64,000 bases of DNA, from assembly GCA_047501485.1 (NCBI GenBank), contig JAZDRN010000013.1, forward strand, positions 10,620 to 74,619. Reading direction: 5' to 3'. This DNA comes from Ancrocorticia sp047501485 (lineage in GTDB: Bacteria > Actinomycetota > Actinomycetes > Actinomycetales > Actinomycetaceae). Below the pieces are notes generated by a model that ran no database searches, was not told the origin of the DNA, and saw nothing but the letters and a program-made list of their open reading frames with translations. Shown here one piece after another: positions 54,084 through 63,524 of this stretch (the stretch's first letter is position 1; every line of letters begins with the position of its first letter). The position numbers were made by a program, and so were the translations under genes.

Positions 54084-55020
54084 TCAGGCCCCGTTGTTTC
54101 CCCTCGTGCGGCTGGCGGGCCGCATGAGGCGCTCCGCGATATCCGGGGGAAGCTGTTTCGCCAGCTCAGGTGGGAGTTGGGACCCGAAGGGGTTGCTCTG
54201 ACGGTATGCACACACTGAGCACAGCTCGCCCTGGTCGGCGGGGTGGACGGCTCCGCAACGCGGACAGGAGCGGGTCGTCACCCGGGCTAGCAGCTCTCGT
54301 TCGCCTTCCAGAACAGCGCTGAGATCGTGCTGTTTTCCCGGTGTGATCGCTTGAACGGGGCAGAAGCGGACGCAAGCCTGGCAGGAGCGGCACAGCTCGG
54401 CGGTCTGGGTCAGCTGGTGAAGCGTTATCCCGTTCTCGCTGGTGGATGCCGTCAATTCCAGCGCGCCCCGAGGGCAGGCCTGCACGCATACGTTGCAGGC
54501 CGTGCAGCCTGAGACGTGCAGGTGAATCCCCGCTGCGGCACCGGGTACGTTGGCTATCTCGGAGATGTCGCCGCGTTCGCGCAGATAGCGGAGCGCGGCC
54601 AGGGTGCGGGTTTGATCGTCGCTGGCCAGATCGAGCGGCCCCTCAGCGCTGGACGCGAACAGTATGCGTCGGGGAAGGGGCACGGCAGCCAGGTCGATGA
54701 CCTCGCCGTGACGGAAACGCTTCTTGCCCGGTACGGCCTCGCCCACCAGGTCGGGGGGTCAGTCCCTGCCAGATGGTCTCGATGCGGTCGGCACCAGCGG
54801 GATCGTTCGTGCACCGGGTGTACTCCACTCTACTCACGCCGCAGGCCAGTATCTGGGCGGGAAGGCCGAGTGGTGCGTGCGCGATGCACCCCTGCAGCAC
54901 GACGCCGAGTTCCGCCCGACCGGGCTCGGGAGCGGGCGAGTGCGAGCAGGCCAGCGTCACTTTTGTGGGAATGTCATGGGCCAGTATCCACCGCAGAAGC
55001 CCGGAGACTGAATCAGACAT
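54084..55020 (-). pseudogene. 4Fe-4S protein gene split by a frameshift in a C6 run
   Basis: The first part (ATG 55020, MSDSVSGLLRWILAHDIPTK ... ADRIETIWQGLT) and the second (from about 54750, VGEAVPGKKRFRHGEVIDL ...) are in different frames. They join if one C is removed from the run CCCCCC at about 54754-54760, giving a single protein of about 310 residues. The second part has two ferredoxin motifs (CTACNVCVQACPRGA and CRSCQACVRFCPVQA) and a CPRC...CSVC zinc-ribbon-like pair. It starts one base after the stop of torD. Could be a sequencing error, true decay or a phase-variable switch. Confidence 0.75.
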
Positions 55021-55021
55021 G

Positions 55022-55681
55022 TCACTTACCCGTGGCGAGAAAATCCGCGAAAGAGCGCAGTTCGGCCATGTAGCCACGGGTCAGCGGGACGAGTGCCTTG
55101 TAGGTCAGCGTGTTCGCGTGCTTCTCCGTGTCGGCGACGACGCCGTCGGCCAGCGGAGCGAGATGGTCGCCTACGAAGTCCCGCAACTGTTGGCCCAACC
55201 GGGTCAGATCTTCGCCCTCGCGCCGCGTCATGGCGGCCATGGTGGCGAGGTGGCCGGAGAAGGCGAGTTCGGCGCCGATATGGTCCGCTGGAAGATCGGC
55301 GGCCTGGATGCTTGCGAAGTTGGCCGTGGAATATGCCGCGCCCAGCGTCTGTTGCACGGAGAGATCCGCACCGCGTTGGGTCTCGCTGGGGCGGGCGACG
55401 GCGTCGTAGCCGTAGAGCGACAGCCAGTCGTTACGCAGCGGCCCCTGATGATCGTGACCGTTCAACAGCTGTTCCACACCGGACAGCGAGACGTCGTCGC
55501 GCAATGGCCACACCTCGAGAAGCTCCGGGTTGAAGAAGTTGTCGATCATGCCCGTTGTAGGAGCGGACGAGTAGAAGCCGGCGATGACCGTCGCGGCGGT
55601 ACCGAGCCGGACCCCGCGCGAGACGATGTCCTCCTTCGCGGGAGCCTTGGTCGGATCGAAATCAGCCTGATCGAAACTCAC
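55022..55681 (-). CDS. TorD/DmsD-like chaperone, second copy
   Basis: 219 residues. The helical TorD fold is suggested by ATVIAGFYSSAPTTGMIDNFFNPELLEVWPL at the N-terminus, LYGYDAVARPSETQRGADLSVQQTLGAAYSTANF, and DHIGAELAFSGHLATMAAMTRR matching the family's DHIxxELxFM motif. Chaperones of this type hold Tat-dependent molybdoenzymes until the cofactor is in place. GTG 55681 overlaps the stop of the first torD (GTGA). Two chaperones may pair with the two DmsA enzymes. Confidence 0.85.
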   Translation of the reverse strand: MSFDQADFDPTKAPAKEDIVSRGVRLGTAATVIAGFYSSAPTTGMIDNFFNPELLEVWPLRDDVSLSGVEQLLNGHDHQGPLRNDWLSLYGYDAVARPSETQRGADLSVQQTLGAAYSTANFASIQAADLPADHIGAELAFSGHLATMAAMTRREGEDLTRLGQQLRDFVGDHLAPLADGVVADTEKHANTLTYKALVPLTRGYMAELRSFADFLATGK

Positions 55682-56313
55682 GCGATGTCCTCCACGGCTT
55701 GCGCCCATGCCTTGATGGCTCCGCGAGAGAGAAGCTCGATGCCGCGCATCCAGTCGGTTTCGGCCTCTTCCTCGGCCCGGGCGAGCATCTTCGGTGCCCA
55801 TACGAGCAGATGATCCCGGGTGAAGTCGGCGCCGATACGGACATAGCGTTCGGCCGCGAGGTTCGCGCCCTGTTCGAGTGCCGTCAACGCGCTGACGCAG
55901 CATTGGGCCAGGAAATCCATCTCCAGCCCGATATGGTCATCGGGTTCGCGGTTCAGACGCGGCGCCTGAAGCCCGAGTCGGCGGTACTGCTCGCGCACCT
56001 CCAGGGTCTCCTCGTCGAAGACGAGGCCCTCTTCGCTGCGGTGTACGGACTCGAAGGGAGCCACCTTGGCGTTGGCCGTGATGCCGTAGAGCAGGTCGTG
56101 ATCCCGCTTGACGGTTCCCTCGGCTTCGCCCTTCTCATGGGAGGAGCGCAGGGAGGCGATGCCGGAAGCGGTCAGGTCGTCGGCCGGAAGTGGCCATTCC
56201 TCTAGGAGCCCCACGACCTGCGCCATGGTCTCAGCCGTGGAGGGCTGGACCTGTAGGCGACCCAAGGTCGTGAAAGCTGCCGCGAAAGCATCTAGTTGGT
56301 CTGCGTGAAGCAC
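55678..56313 (-). CDS. TorD/DmsD-like chaperone, first copy
   Basis: 211 residues. Contains YGITANAKVAPFESVHRSEEGLVFDEETLEVREQYRRLGLQAPRLNREPDDHIGLEMDFLAQC, the conserved TorD/DmsD core (YxxLF-, E-S-V-x-x-x-E, DHI-x-x-E-x-x-F). Start GTG 56313, weak SD. Its stop overlaps the start of the second chaperone. Confidence 0.92.
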   Translation of the reverse strand: MLHADQLDAFAAAFTTLGRLQVQPSTAETMAQVVGLLEEWPLPADDLTASGIASLRSSHEKGEAEGTVKRDHDLLYGITANAKVAPFESVHRSEEGLVFDEETLEVREQYRRLGLQAPRLNREPDDHIGLEMDFLAQCCVSALTALEQGANLAAERYVRIGADFTRDHLLVWAPKMLARAEEEAETDWMRGIELLSRGAIKAWAQAVEDIA

Positions 56314-56430
56314 CTGGTTCTCGTTTCAAGTCGTCAATCGGATGTTGCGTGGCTGGACATACTCAAAAACCTAGCTCCATGGTAGTGGTTGCATTGGTTG
56401 CTGGTGTGGGCTTTTTGTCCAGGTGGTAGT

Positions 56431-56463
56431 GGTGGCGGGTGGGGTGATACCCGACCCGCCACC
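56431..56463 (-). terminator. Hairpin between dmsC and torD
   Basis: GGTGGCGGGT/ACCCGCCACC 10-bp stem with an inner GGGT/ACCC pair, in the 181-bp gap between dmsC and the chaperones. No U-run; more likely limits or processes the transcript than ends it. Confidence 0.55.
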
Positions 56464-56494
56464 AGTGCCCTTGTACTTACGTGTCCGTGTGCGG

Positions 56495-57490
56495 TTATTG
56501 TCCGAGGAGGTATTGGGTGGTGTTCAACCCCACGTGGTAGAGGCCCTCGTAATGCATCCCGCGGCCCAGCAGTTCGGTGATGACGGCCAAGACGAAGGCG
56601 GTGACGATGATAATCGCTAGCGCACGCGATGGTGTGCTTTCGTTGCGGGCCCGAACGAAGGCGAACACCCCGGCCAGGATAACGACGACGGCGAGCAGGG
56701 CCAGGCGGATGTAGGAGGCCGGCATCATGAGCCGGTCGGCGACTTCTTGGGCTGCGGCCGGTCCGTTGGACAGGTAGAGGAAATAGATGGGGTAGGTGAC
56801 CAGCATGGCCACCCCCGCCAGAGCGGCGGACAGAGAGATACCCTGCAAGCTCTTGGTGGTGAGTCGATTCAATTCATCGGTCATCGGCTCGCTGGAGATG
56901 AGGCGGAAGCGCTTGGCCAGCCGATACATCCAGCCACCTGCTTGGCGGGTCTGCATGTTCCAGGTGATGAGGAGGGCCACTCCGACGGCGAGTGATCCGG
57001 TCAAGATGGCCGAGGCGAAGAAGAACACCCACGTCGCGGGATGATGCCACGCCGGAATCGTCTCCACCGAGTAATACGTCCCCGCCATCGTGACCACCAA
57101 CAAGAAACCAGCAACAGCAGTCACCCCCGCCAACACCTGACGAACCGTCCGACTAAACCACCCAAACCACTGCGCAGCAGCAAACACAAACCCAGCAGCC
57201 CCATACACAATCCCCGACGCAATCTCCCGCGACTGCCACGACGAGGCCACATGACGCAACGTATTCAACGCATTCACCGGATCACCCAAATGAAAAAACG
57301 CCGCCACAAACCCCAACACCAACAACGGACCCGCCGCATACAACGCCGTATCCGTCACCCGATCCACCACCTGCGGACTCAACTTCTTCGAATACCCATA
57401 CACATGGACAGCCCCCAAAGCCCAAAAAGCCCCCACCGACATCTGACCAATAACCGTGAACAAAATCATCGGCAACTCATGAACATTCAT
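56495..57490 (-). CDS. dmsC: DMSO reductase membrane anchor
   Basis: 331 residues, eight helices. MNVHELPMILFTVIGQMSVGAFWALGAVHVYGY, HLGDPVNALNTLRHVASSWQSREI and ETIPAWHHPATWVFFFASAILTG are typical of DmsC, the quinol-oxidising anchor. The stop of dmsB overlaps the start by one base (TGATG). The first about 148 codons use almost only G- or T-ending codons; from about 57045 downward the gene switches to the normal C-rich usage, so it is a mosaic. Confidence 0.93.
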   Translation of the reverse strand: MNVHELPMILFTVIGQMSVGAFWALGAVHVYGYSKKLSPQVVDRVTDTALYAAGPLLVLGFVAAFFHLGDPVNALNTLRHVASSWQSREIASGIVYGAAGFVFAAAQWFGWFSRTVRQVLAGVTAVAGFLLVVTMAGTYYSVETIPAWHHPATWVFFFASAILTGSLAVGVALLITWNMQTRQAGGWMYRLAKRFRLISSEPMTDELNRLTTKSLQGISLSAALAGVAMLVTYPIYFLYLSNGPAAAQEVADRLMMPASYIRLALLAVVVILAGVFAFVRARNESTPSRALAIIIVTAFVLAVITELLGRGMHYEGLYHVGLNTTQYLLGQ

Positions 57491-58128
57491 CAGATCTCCC
57501 TCGGATTAGCAATCGACCCCGTACCCGCATCCCAACCCTGAGCATCACGATGCGGCCTCACCACCAAATGCGGCCCCGTCAACGACGGATCAGGAAGAGG
57601 AGCAATCCCCGCCTCATCCCCAAACTCCGCCCGCAACTCATCAATCGGACCCCACCCCAACGCACGCGACGGACACGCATCCACACACGCCGGATCCTGA
57701 CCAGACTCCCGATAGTCATAACACAAATCACACTTAGACATATGCCCGGTCTGAGTGTTCATCTGCGGAGCACCATAAGGACACGCCCACTGACAATACC
57801 GACACCCCACACACTTACCCTCATCCACATACACCGTGCCATCCTCCCGACGCGTCATCGCCGTCGTGGGACACACCCGCACACAAATAGGATCCTCACA
57901 ATGATTACACGCCACCGACGTGTAATACGAAAAAACATTCGCAGTAAACGTGTTCCCCGACCGCTGCCAGGACCCACCCGTATACTCCACCACCCGCCGC
58001 CAATTCACACCCAACGGCAAATCATGCTTATCCTTACACGCAACCTGACACGCCTTACACCCATTACACAGACTCTGGTCAAACACAAACCCATAACCAG
58101 CACCCGCCACAGTCAACGAAACACCCAC
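57490..58128 (-). CDS. dmsB: DMSO reductase iron-sulfur subunit
   Basis: 212 residues. Four ferredoxin cysteine groups: CNGCKACQVACKDKHD, CNHCEDPICVRVCPTTAM, CVGCRYCQWACPYGAP and CDLCYDYRESGQDPACVDACP. Carries electrons from DmsC to DmsA. GTG 58128 has AGGAG upstream, overlapping the dmsA stop. Almost all codons end in G or T, unlike the dmsA genes upstream. The 5' part appears twice because of the contig join (58018-58147 and 58155-58284). Confidence 0.95.
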   Translation of the reverse strand: MGVSLTVAGAGYGFVFDQSLCNGCKACQVACKDKHDLPLGVNWRRVVEYTGGSWQRSGNTFTANVFSYYTSVACNHCEDPICVRVCPTTAMTRREDGTVYVDEGKCVGCRYCQWACPYGAPQMNTQTGHMSKCDLCYDYRESGQDPACVDACPSRALGWGPIDELRAEFGDEAGIAPLPDPSLTGPHLVVRPHRDAQGWDAGTGSIANPREI

Positions 58129-58284
58129 AACAAAAACTCCTAACCTTNNNNNNNCAAATCATGCTTATCCTTACACGCAACCTGACACGCCTTACACCCA
58201 TTACACAGACTCTGGTCAAACACAAACCCATAACCAGCACCCGCCACAGTCAACGAAACACCCACAACAAAAACTCCTAACCTT
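58018..58284. other. Artificial 130-bp duplication around an N run
   Basis: 58018-58147 and 58155-58284 are identical over 130 bp, separated by seven N at 58148-58154. It is the overlapping end of two contigs, so the true sequence is shorter by about 137 bp and runs straight from the dmsA stop into dmsB. The partial dmsB start in the second copy is not a second gene. Confidence 0.93.
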
Positions 58285-60877
58285 TGACGATCTGAACGAT
58301 GGTCGTATGAACCGCATTGCCCTTAGCCAAAGGCGACGGGTGCAACGAGGTCAATGTGTTCGTATTTCCCCCGATATCCACCGGATGATCCGGATTGGCT
58401 CCAGCCGGAGGCTCAACCTCCGAGGCCGGACGCGGATCGAACCATGCACCCTGCGGAAGCGAGACCACTCCGGGCGCGATTCTCTCCGTCACCCGAGCAC
58501 CGATACGTACCGTGCCGCGCTCGTTGTATATGAAGACGACGTCGTCGTTCTCAATACCGCGTTCGGCGGCATCCATTGGATTGATCCAAACCACCTGATG
58601 ATGCGCCTCCTGCATCCAGTCCACGTTTCCGTAGCTGGAGTGAGTGCGCTGCTTGTAGTGGTGACCGATGAGCTGGAGCGGGTATTTCTCGTTCCCGCGG
58701 GCGTCCAGCGCACTCTCCCAGGTCTCGGTGTACTCCGGGATGGGGGCCAGCCTGTCGCCCGGAAGCTGCGGACGGAAGTCATCGAAGGTCCACTTCTCAG
58801 CCATTTTGGCCAAACGATCGGAATAGATCTCGATCTTGCCCGACGGCGTACCCAGAGGATTCGCCTCCGGATCCTCACGGAAATCCTGGAGGGCGATGAC
58901 GGAGCCCATGTTCTTGCGGAACAGCCCCATCTCCTTCCACTCGTCATAATCCGGGATCTCGGGATCTGCCTCGCGAGTCGCGGCAACGGAATCCCGCAAC
59001 CAGGCCTCGCGGTCCTTGCCGTCGTAGTAGGCGTCGTCGACTCCAAGCTTCTCAGCCAGTTCGCCGCAGATATCGAAGACGGACTTACACTCATACATAG
59101 GATCGATTGCCTGCGAGGACATGATCCCGTAGCCCATCGGAGCGGAGTTCTCGCCGGGATGGATGTCGAATTCCTCGGCCGTGGAGGTCCCCGGAAGGAC
59201 ATAGTCCGAATAACGTGCCGAGACGGTCATCTGGATATCGCAGGTGACGATCAGCTCGGCCTTCGATTCATCCTCGAGAACGGCGACGGATGCGTTGTTC
59301 TCCCCGGTCTGATTGACCAGAGAGTTGGAGCCGTACTGCCACACCATCTTGATGGGGACATCGAGCTTGGTGTTGGTCGGGTACCCATCGTCGTCAACCG
59401 GGACCTTTCCATCCCGAACGCCGGGAGCCGATTTCTCGAGCACTCCCGCGTTGAAGGTGTCCATCTGATCGCCATGATCTACGGCATCCACCCAGCTGAA
59501 GGCCGAGATGATCTTGTTGGACTCCGTGTTCGTGGTGGTCGTATTGAACGTCTTGACGATAGGAAGGCCGACGCTGTCTTCACGGCCGCCGGTACCACCG
59601 CCGACGAGGCCGATGTTCCCGGTCGCAGCTGCCAGCAGGAAGATCGCGCGGGCGGTGTTCTCGCCGTTGGCGTGGCGCTGTGGACCCCACCCCTGTGTGA
59701 TCGCGCAGGGCTTGGTTCCAGCTATCTCGCGGGCAAGGCGCCGGATCTGATCGGCGGGAACGCCTGTGATCTCAGCTGCCCACTCCGGGGTCTTCTCAGT
59801 TTCGTCTTCGCCCTTACCTTCTAGGTAGGCACGATAGGAGGCGTTCTTCGGTGCCCCCTCGGGCATATGCTCCTCATCGAAACCCACGCAGTACTCATCC
59901 AGAAAGTCCTGATCGTGCAGATCCTCCTTGACCATCACGTAGATCATTCCGGCGATGAGCGCAGCATCCGTGCCCGGACGAATCGCCACCCATTCGTCCG
60001 CCAATCCGATGGTGGTGTCCGAGTACCGCGGGTCGACGACGATCGTTCGCACGCCCGAGTTCTTCTTGGTCTGCTGGGTGATGAAGGTATACCCGCCGCC
60101 AGACATGCGAGTTTCCAATGGATTGTTGCCGAACATCACCTGGAGCTGCGCGTTCTTGGCATCGTCGAGCGAGTTGCTGGAGACCCAGCCGCCATAGAAA
60201 TACGGGTAGCACTGGGTGATCTGCATGGTGGAGTAATCGGAGTAATGATCGAGGTATCCACCCCAGGTGTTCATCAGGCGAGCGAAGGCCGTCTGATCTG
60301 GCGGCCAGGAACAGGCCATCGTGGATCCGAGGACGCCGGTGCCATAGTTGATGTAGAAGGCTTCGTTGCCGTATTCCGCCTTGATTTCCTTCATCTTGTC
60401 CGTGATCTCCGTGAGAGCCTGCTCCCACGAGATCTCTTCCCACTGCCCGCCACCGCGCTTGGTGCCGGCGACCCGCTTAAGAGGCTTCTTCAGCCGGTCC
60501 GGGTTATAGATGCGGTGGCGAATGGAGCGCCCGCGAACGCAAGAACGCACTCTCTGGGAGCCGAGTTCGTCGTCGCCGGTGTTGTCGGGAAGAACGCGGA
60601 CTACCGTGCCATCCTTGACCTGCAGGCGAAGCGGGCAGCGGGATCCACAGTTGACAGTGCAAGCGGACCACACGGTCCTATCGGCATCGGTCATTCCCTC
60701 GGCGGCCGCTGCGGAAGAAGACCCGGGCATGCCCAGGTTGGTGGTGCTGGCAACGAGCGTGGCCGCTCCAGCCGCGACACCTGACCATTTGAGGAAAGAG
60801 CGGCGCGACGTGCCGGCTGGGCACGAGCTCGGGGAAGCCGTTCGGCTATCGGCAACGACTTCTTTCATAACCGTCAT
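58277..60877 (-). CDS. dmsA: DMSO reductase-family catalytic subunit, second gene
   Basis: 866 residues. Tat signal SRRSFLKWSGVAAGA (about 24-40), then the 4Fe-4S site (CTVNCGSRCPLR and downstream SCVRGRS), the molybdopterin domains (YINYGTGVLGSTMACSW, FGNNPLETRMSGGGYTF, VDPRYSDTTIGLADEWVAIRPGTDAAL) and a C-terminal domain (RTHSSYGNVDWMQEAHHQVVWINP). Acts outside the membrane as terminal reductase for an S- or N-oxide, substrate unknown. Strong SD AGGAGGGT before ATG 60877. Shares the dmsBC partners with the paralogue at 60972. Confidence 0.93.
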   Translation of the reverse strand: MTVMKEVVADSRTASPSSCPAGTSRRSFLKWSGVAAGAATLVASTTNLGMPGSSSAAAAEGMTDADRTVWSACTVNCGSRCPLRLQVKDGTVVRVLPDNTGDDELGSQRVRSCVRGRSIRHRIYNPDRLKKPLKRVAGTKRGGGQWEEISWEQALTEITDKMKEIKAEYGNEAFYINYGTGVLGSTMACSWPPDQTAFARLMNTWGGYLDHYSDYSTMQITQCYPYFYGGWVSSNSLDDAKNAQLQVMFGNNPLETRMSGGGYTFITQQTKKNSGVRTIVVDPRYSDTTIGLADEWVAIRPGTDAALIAGMIYVMVKEDLHDQDFLDEYCVGFDEEHMPEGAPKNASYRAYLEGKGEDETEKTPEWAAEITGVPADQIRRLAREIAGTKPCAITQGWGPQRHANGENTARAIFLLAAATGNIGLVGGGTGGREDSVGLPIVKTFNTTTTNTESNKIISAFSWVDAVDHGDQMDTFNAGVLEKSAPGVRDGKVPVDDDGYPTNTKLDVPIKMVWQYGSNSLVNQTGENNASVAVLEDESKAELIVTCDIQMTVSARYSDYVLPGTSTAEEFDIHPGENSAPMGYGIMSSQAIDPMYECKSVFDICGELAEKLGVDDAYYDGKDREAWLRDSVAATREADPEIPDYDEWKEMGLFRKNMGSVIALQDFREDPEANPLGTPSGKIEIYSDRLAKMAEKWTFDDFRPQLPGDRLAPIPEYTETWESALDARGNEKYPLQLIGHHYKQRTHSSYGNVDWMQEAHHQVVWINPMDAAERGIENDDVVFIYNERGTVRIGARVTERIAPGVVSLPQGAWFDPRPASEVEPPAGANPDHPVDIGGNTNTLTSLHPSPLAKGNAVHTTIVQIVKG

Positions 60878-60971
60878 CGTCGTACCCTCCTGTCGGTCGA
60901 TGGAAAGTTGCTATAAGGAGTCAGTTCCGCCAAGAGACGGAGACGTGTCACCTGGCATCGGAGGAGCGCGC

Positions 60972-63416
60972 TCATGGCTTCGTCACTTCCACCAGGTTGG
61001 TGTGCTGCGGGTTTCCTTTGGACAGCGGAGTTCCATGCACTTTCGTGAGGGTGTTGACGCACCCACCCTCGTCGATTTCGCCTTCGAGCCTGTACCACGC
61101 CCCCTGTGGAATCGAGATGACACCGGGCATGATCCGCGGGGTGACGAACGCATGGGTGCGTATGCGCCCCCGCGGGCTGGTCACGAAGATCTCGTCATCG
61201 GTTTCGATCTTCCGCCGTTCAGAATCGGCTGGGTTGATCCACACCTTCTGCGGATGGGCTTCCGATGTCCAATCCACCGAGTCGTAGGTCGAGTGCGTGC
61301 GTCCCTTGAAGTGGTGCCCGATCATCTGCAGCGGGAAGTCCTTGCTGTCCCGTGCGGCGACAGGCCCTTCCCAGGTCTCGACGAATTCTGGAATGGGGAC
61401 GATCTTGTCACCCGGCTCGGCATCCGGAAACTCCCAGTTCTGCGCCATCTCCGCCAGCGTCGACGAGTAGATTTCGATTTTGCCCGACGGCGTCTCCAGC
61501 GGATTGGCCTCGGGGTCCTCGATGTAATCCTTGTTGGCCACGAAGGTTCCATCGGGGTTCACGATGCGGAAGACTCCCTTGCTGTGGAACTCTTCCTCGC
61601 TCCACAGTTCGGGGACGTCCTTGCGGGTTTCATCGATGAGATGGGTGCGCCATTCCTCCTGTGTGCGCCCCTCCGTGAACTCTTCCTCGATGCCGAGCTT
61701 CTGCGCCAGCAGAGTGCACATGTCGTAGTGGGACTTCGCCTCGTAGAGAGGGTCGACCGCCTTGTCGACAATGATGGAGTACGCGGTGTCCCCGGCGTAC
61801 TCCGAGGCAATGAAGTCGTTCTCCTCAGCGTTTGTCGTGGCCGGCAATACCAGGTCCGCGTACTGGGCCGATGCACACATGTGGTTATCCACCGCCACGA
61901 TGAGCTCGCACTTCGATTCATCGCGCAGGACCTCGCGGGTCCAGTTGAGATCAGAATGCTGGTTCATGGTGGTGTTGCCCGCGACGTTGAAGAGCAGTTT
62001 GATCGGAGTCGTAAGACGATCGCGGCCTTGAACGCCATCCTTCAAAGCGGTCAGCTCCGCACCGTGATCAATGGCCTCGGACCATTTGAAGCAGGGGATC
62101 GAGGTCTCTATCGGGTTTTCCGCGGGGAGTTTCACGAGGGGGAATTTGATAGTGCCCTCCCGAGAACCGTTTCCCCCGCCTTGAATGCCCACATTGCCGG
62201 TCATCAAGGGCAGAATCAGCACCGAAAGGAAGTTGTATTCGCCGTTCGCCTGCCGCTGGCCGCCCCAACCCTGGAGGATCGAGCACGGCTTGGCGGTCCC
62301 GATTTCCCTGGCGAGAGCAATAATCGTCTCCGAAGGGATACCGGTGATCTCGGCTGCCCACTCCGGAGTCTTCTCGACGCCGTCAGAGCCCTTGCCCTCG
62401 ATATAGGACCGGTAGGAGGCATTCTCTGGAGCATCCTCAGGCATATGCTCCTCGTCGAAGCCCACACAGTACTTATCCAAGAAGGCTTGATCGTGCAGGT
62501 CTTCGTCAAGAAGCACCCATGCGATCGCCGCCACGAGGGCGGCATCCGAGCCGGGACGAATGGGAATCCACTGATCCGCACAGGCCATGGCGGTATCGCT
62601 ATAACGCGGGTCGATCACGATGGTGCGGACGCCGTACTCGGAACGAGTCTTCACGGCGTTCCACATGTTGTTTCCACCCGACATGCGGGTTTCCATCGGG
62701 TTGTTACCCCAATAGACGACGAGCTTTGAGTGCTGGGAGTCGGCAATCGAATTCGACTCGAAACGCTGCCCGTACATGAAGGGCATAGCAAAGGTCAGCT
62801 GAGCGTTCGAGTACGAACCGTAGCTCCCGAGATAGCCACCGGCGATCCCCAGGAGCCTCCTCCAAGCGTTGGCGGTGATATTGCCTCCGGTAACCCCCGA
62901 CCCATACTGGTAATACACCGCCTCCTGGCCATTCTCGGAGACTATGCGGCGGTACTCGGAGGCGATGTAGTCCGTGGCCTCATCCCAGGAGATCTCGTCC
63001 CACTGGCCATCTCCACGCTTGGTGCCGGCTTTGCGTCGCAGCGGCTTCTTGATGCGATCGGGGTTGTAGACACGACGGCGAAGCGAGCGCCCTCTCACAC
63101 AGGGGCGCAGAGTCGGCTCGACAAGGGTGTCCGTGCCGGTGTTGTCAGGAAGTTCTCGAACAATACGGCCGTCCTTGACCTGAAAGCGAAGGGCGCAACG
63201 CGAACCGCAGTTGACAAGGCAGGAGTTCCAGACGACCTTGTCCACCCCTGCCATGCCGTCACCCGTGACCGCTGACGCGGTGCTCGGCATTCCAAGATCG
63301 GAGGTCGTTGCCAGGAGCGTCGCAGCTCCCGTTGCGACACCCGACCATTTGAGGAAGGACCGGCGCGTCGGCGAGGCATGGGCCACCCGCACCCGGCCAT
63401 CGAGAACCTCTGACAT
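60972..63416 (-). CDS. dmsA: DMSO reductase-family catalytic subunit, first gene
   Basis: 814 residues; ATG 63416 after AGGGGGAT (a TTG one codon earlier is less likely). Tat signal TRRSFLKWSGVATGA, Fe-S site CLVNCGSRCALR with PCVRGRS, Mo-cofactor regions YYQYGSGVTGGNIT, WGNNPMETRMSGGNNMW, IDPRYSDTAMACADQWIPIRPGSDAAL. It differs from the next gene over its whole length, so the two probably prefer different substrates. First gene of the operon, 94 bp upstream of the second dmsA. Confidence 0.93.
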   Translation of the reverse strand: MSEVLDGRVRVAHASPTRRSFLKWSGVATGAATLLATTSDLGMPSTASAVTGDGMAGVDKVVWNSCLVNCGSRCALRFQVKDGRIVRELPDNTGTDTLVEPTLRPCVRGRSLRRRVYNPDRIKKPLRRKAGTKRGDGQWDEISWDEATDYIASEYRRIVSENGQEAVYYQYGSGVTGGNITANAWRRLLGIAGGYLGSYGSYSNAQLTFAMPFMYGQRFESNSIADSQHSKLVVYWGNNPMETRMSGGNNMWNAVKTRSEYGVRTIVIDPRYSDTAMACADQWIPIRPGSDAALVAAIAWVLLDEDLHDQAFLDKYCVGFDEEHMPEDAPENASYRSYIEGKGSDGVEKTPEWAAEITGIPSETIIALAREIGTAKPCSILQGWGGQRQANGEYNFLSVLILPLMTGNVGIQGGGNGSREGTIKFPLVKLPAENPIETSIPCFKWSEAIDHGAELTALKDGVQGRDRLTTPIKLLFNVAGNTTMNQHSDLNWTREVLRDESKCELIVAVDNHMCASAQYADLVLPATTNAEENDFIASEYAGDTAYSIIVDKAVDPLYEAKSHYDMCTLLAQKLGIEEEFTEGRTQEEWRTHLIDETRKDVPELWSEEEFHSKGVFRIVNPDGTFVANKDYIEDPEANPLETPSGKIEIYSSTLAEMAQNWEFPDAEPGDKIVPIPEFVETWEGPVAARDSKDFPLQMIGHHFKGRTHSTYDSVDWTSEAHPQKVWINPADSERRKIETDDEIFVTSPRGRIRTHAFVTPRIMPGVISIPQGAWYRLEGEIDEGGCVNTLTKVHGTPLSKGNPQHTNLVEVTKP

Positions 63417-63490
63417 CAATCCCCCTCTATCGGTATTTCTAGCCGCTGAACTGGGCAGACAACACCTTCACTACGCACACTAGGCTATTG

Positions 63491-63504
63491 GCGACACATG
63501 TCGC
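63491..63504. promoter_or_regulatory. Operator-like palindrome GCGACA-ca-TGTCGC
   Basis: Perfect 6-bp arms, 75 bp upstream of the first dmsA start. A second copy (GCGACA-ct-TGTCGA) is 34 bp away on the same face. Both continue with TTAG. Confidence 0.6.
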
Positions 63505-63524
63505 TTAGCCCCAAAGTCCCAAAT

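Noticed and set aside
57041..58143. Plus-strand frames rich in Arg, His, Pro and Thr opposite dmsC/dmsB
   Set aside because: Same effect as above: antisense of a G/T-codon island.
58155..58284. Apparent second dmsB start upstream of the gap
   Set aside because: Exact 130-bp copy of the other contig end; scaffolding artefact.
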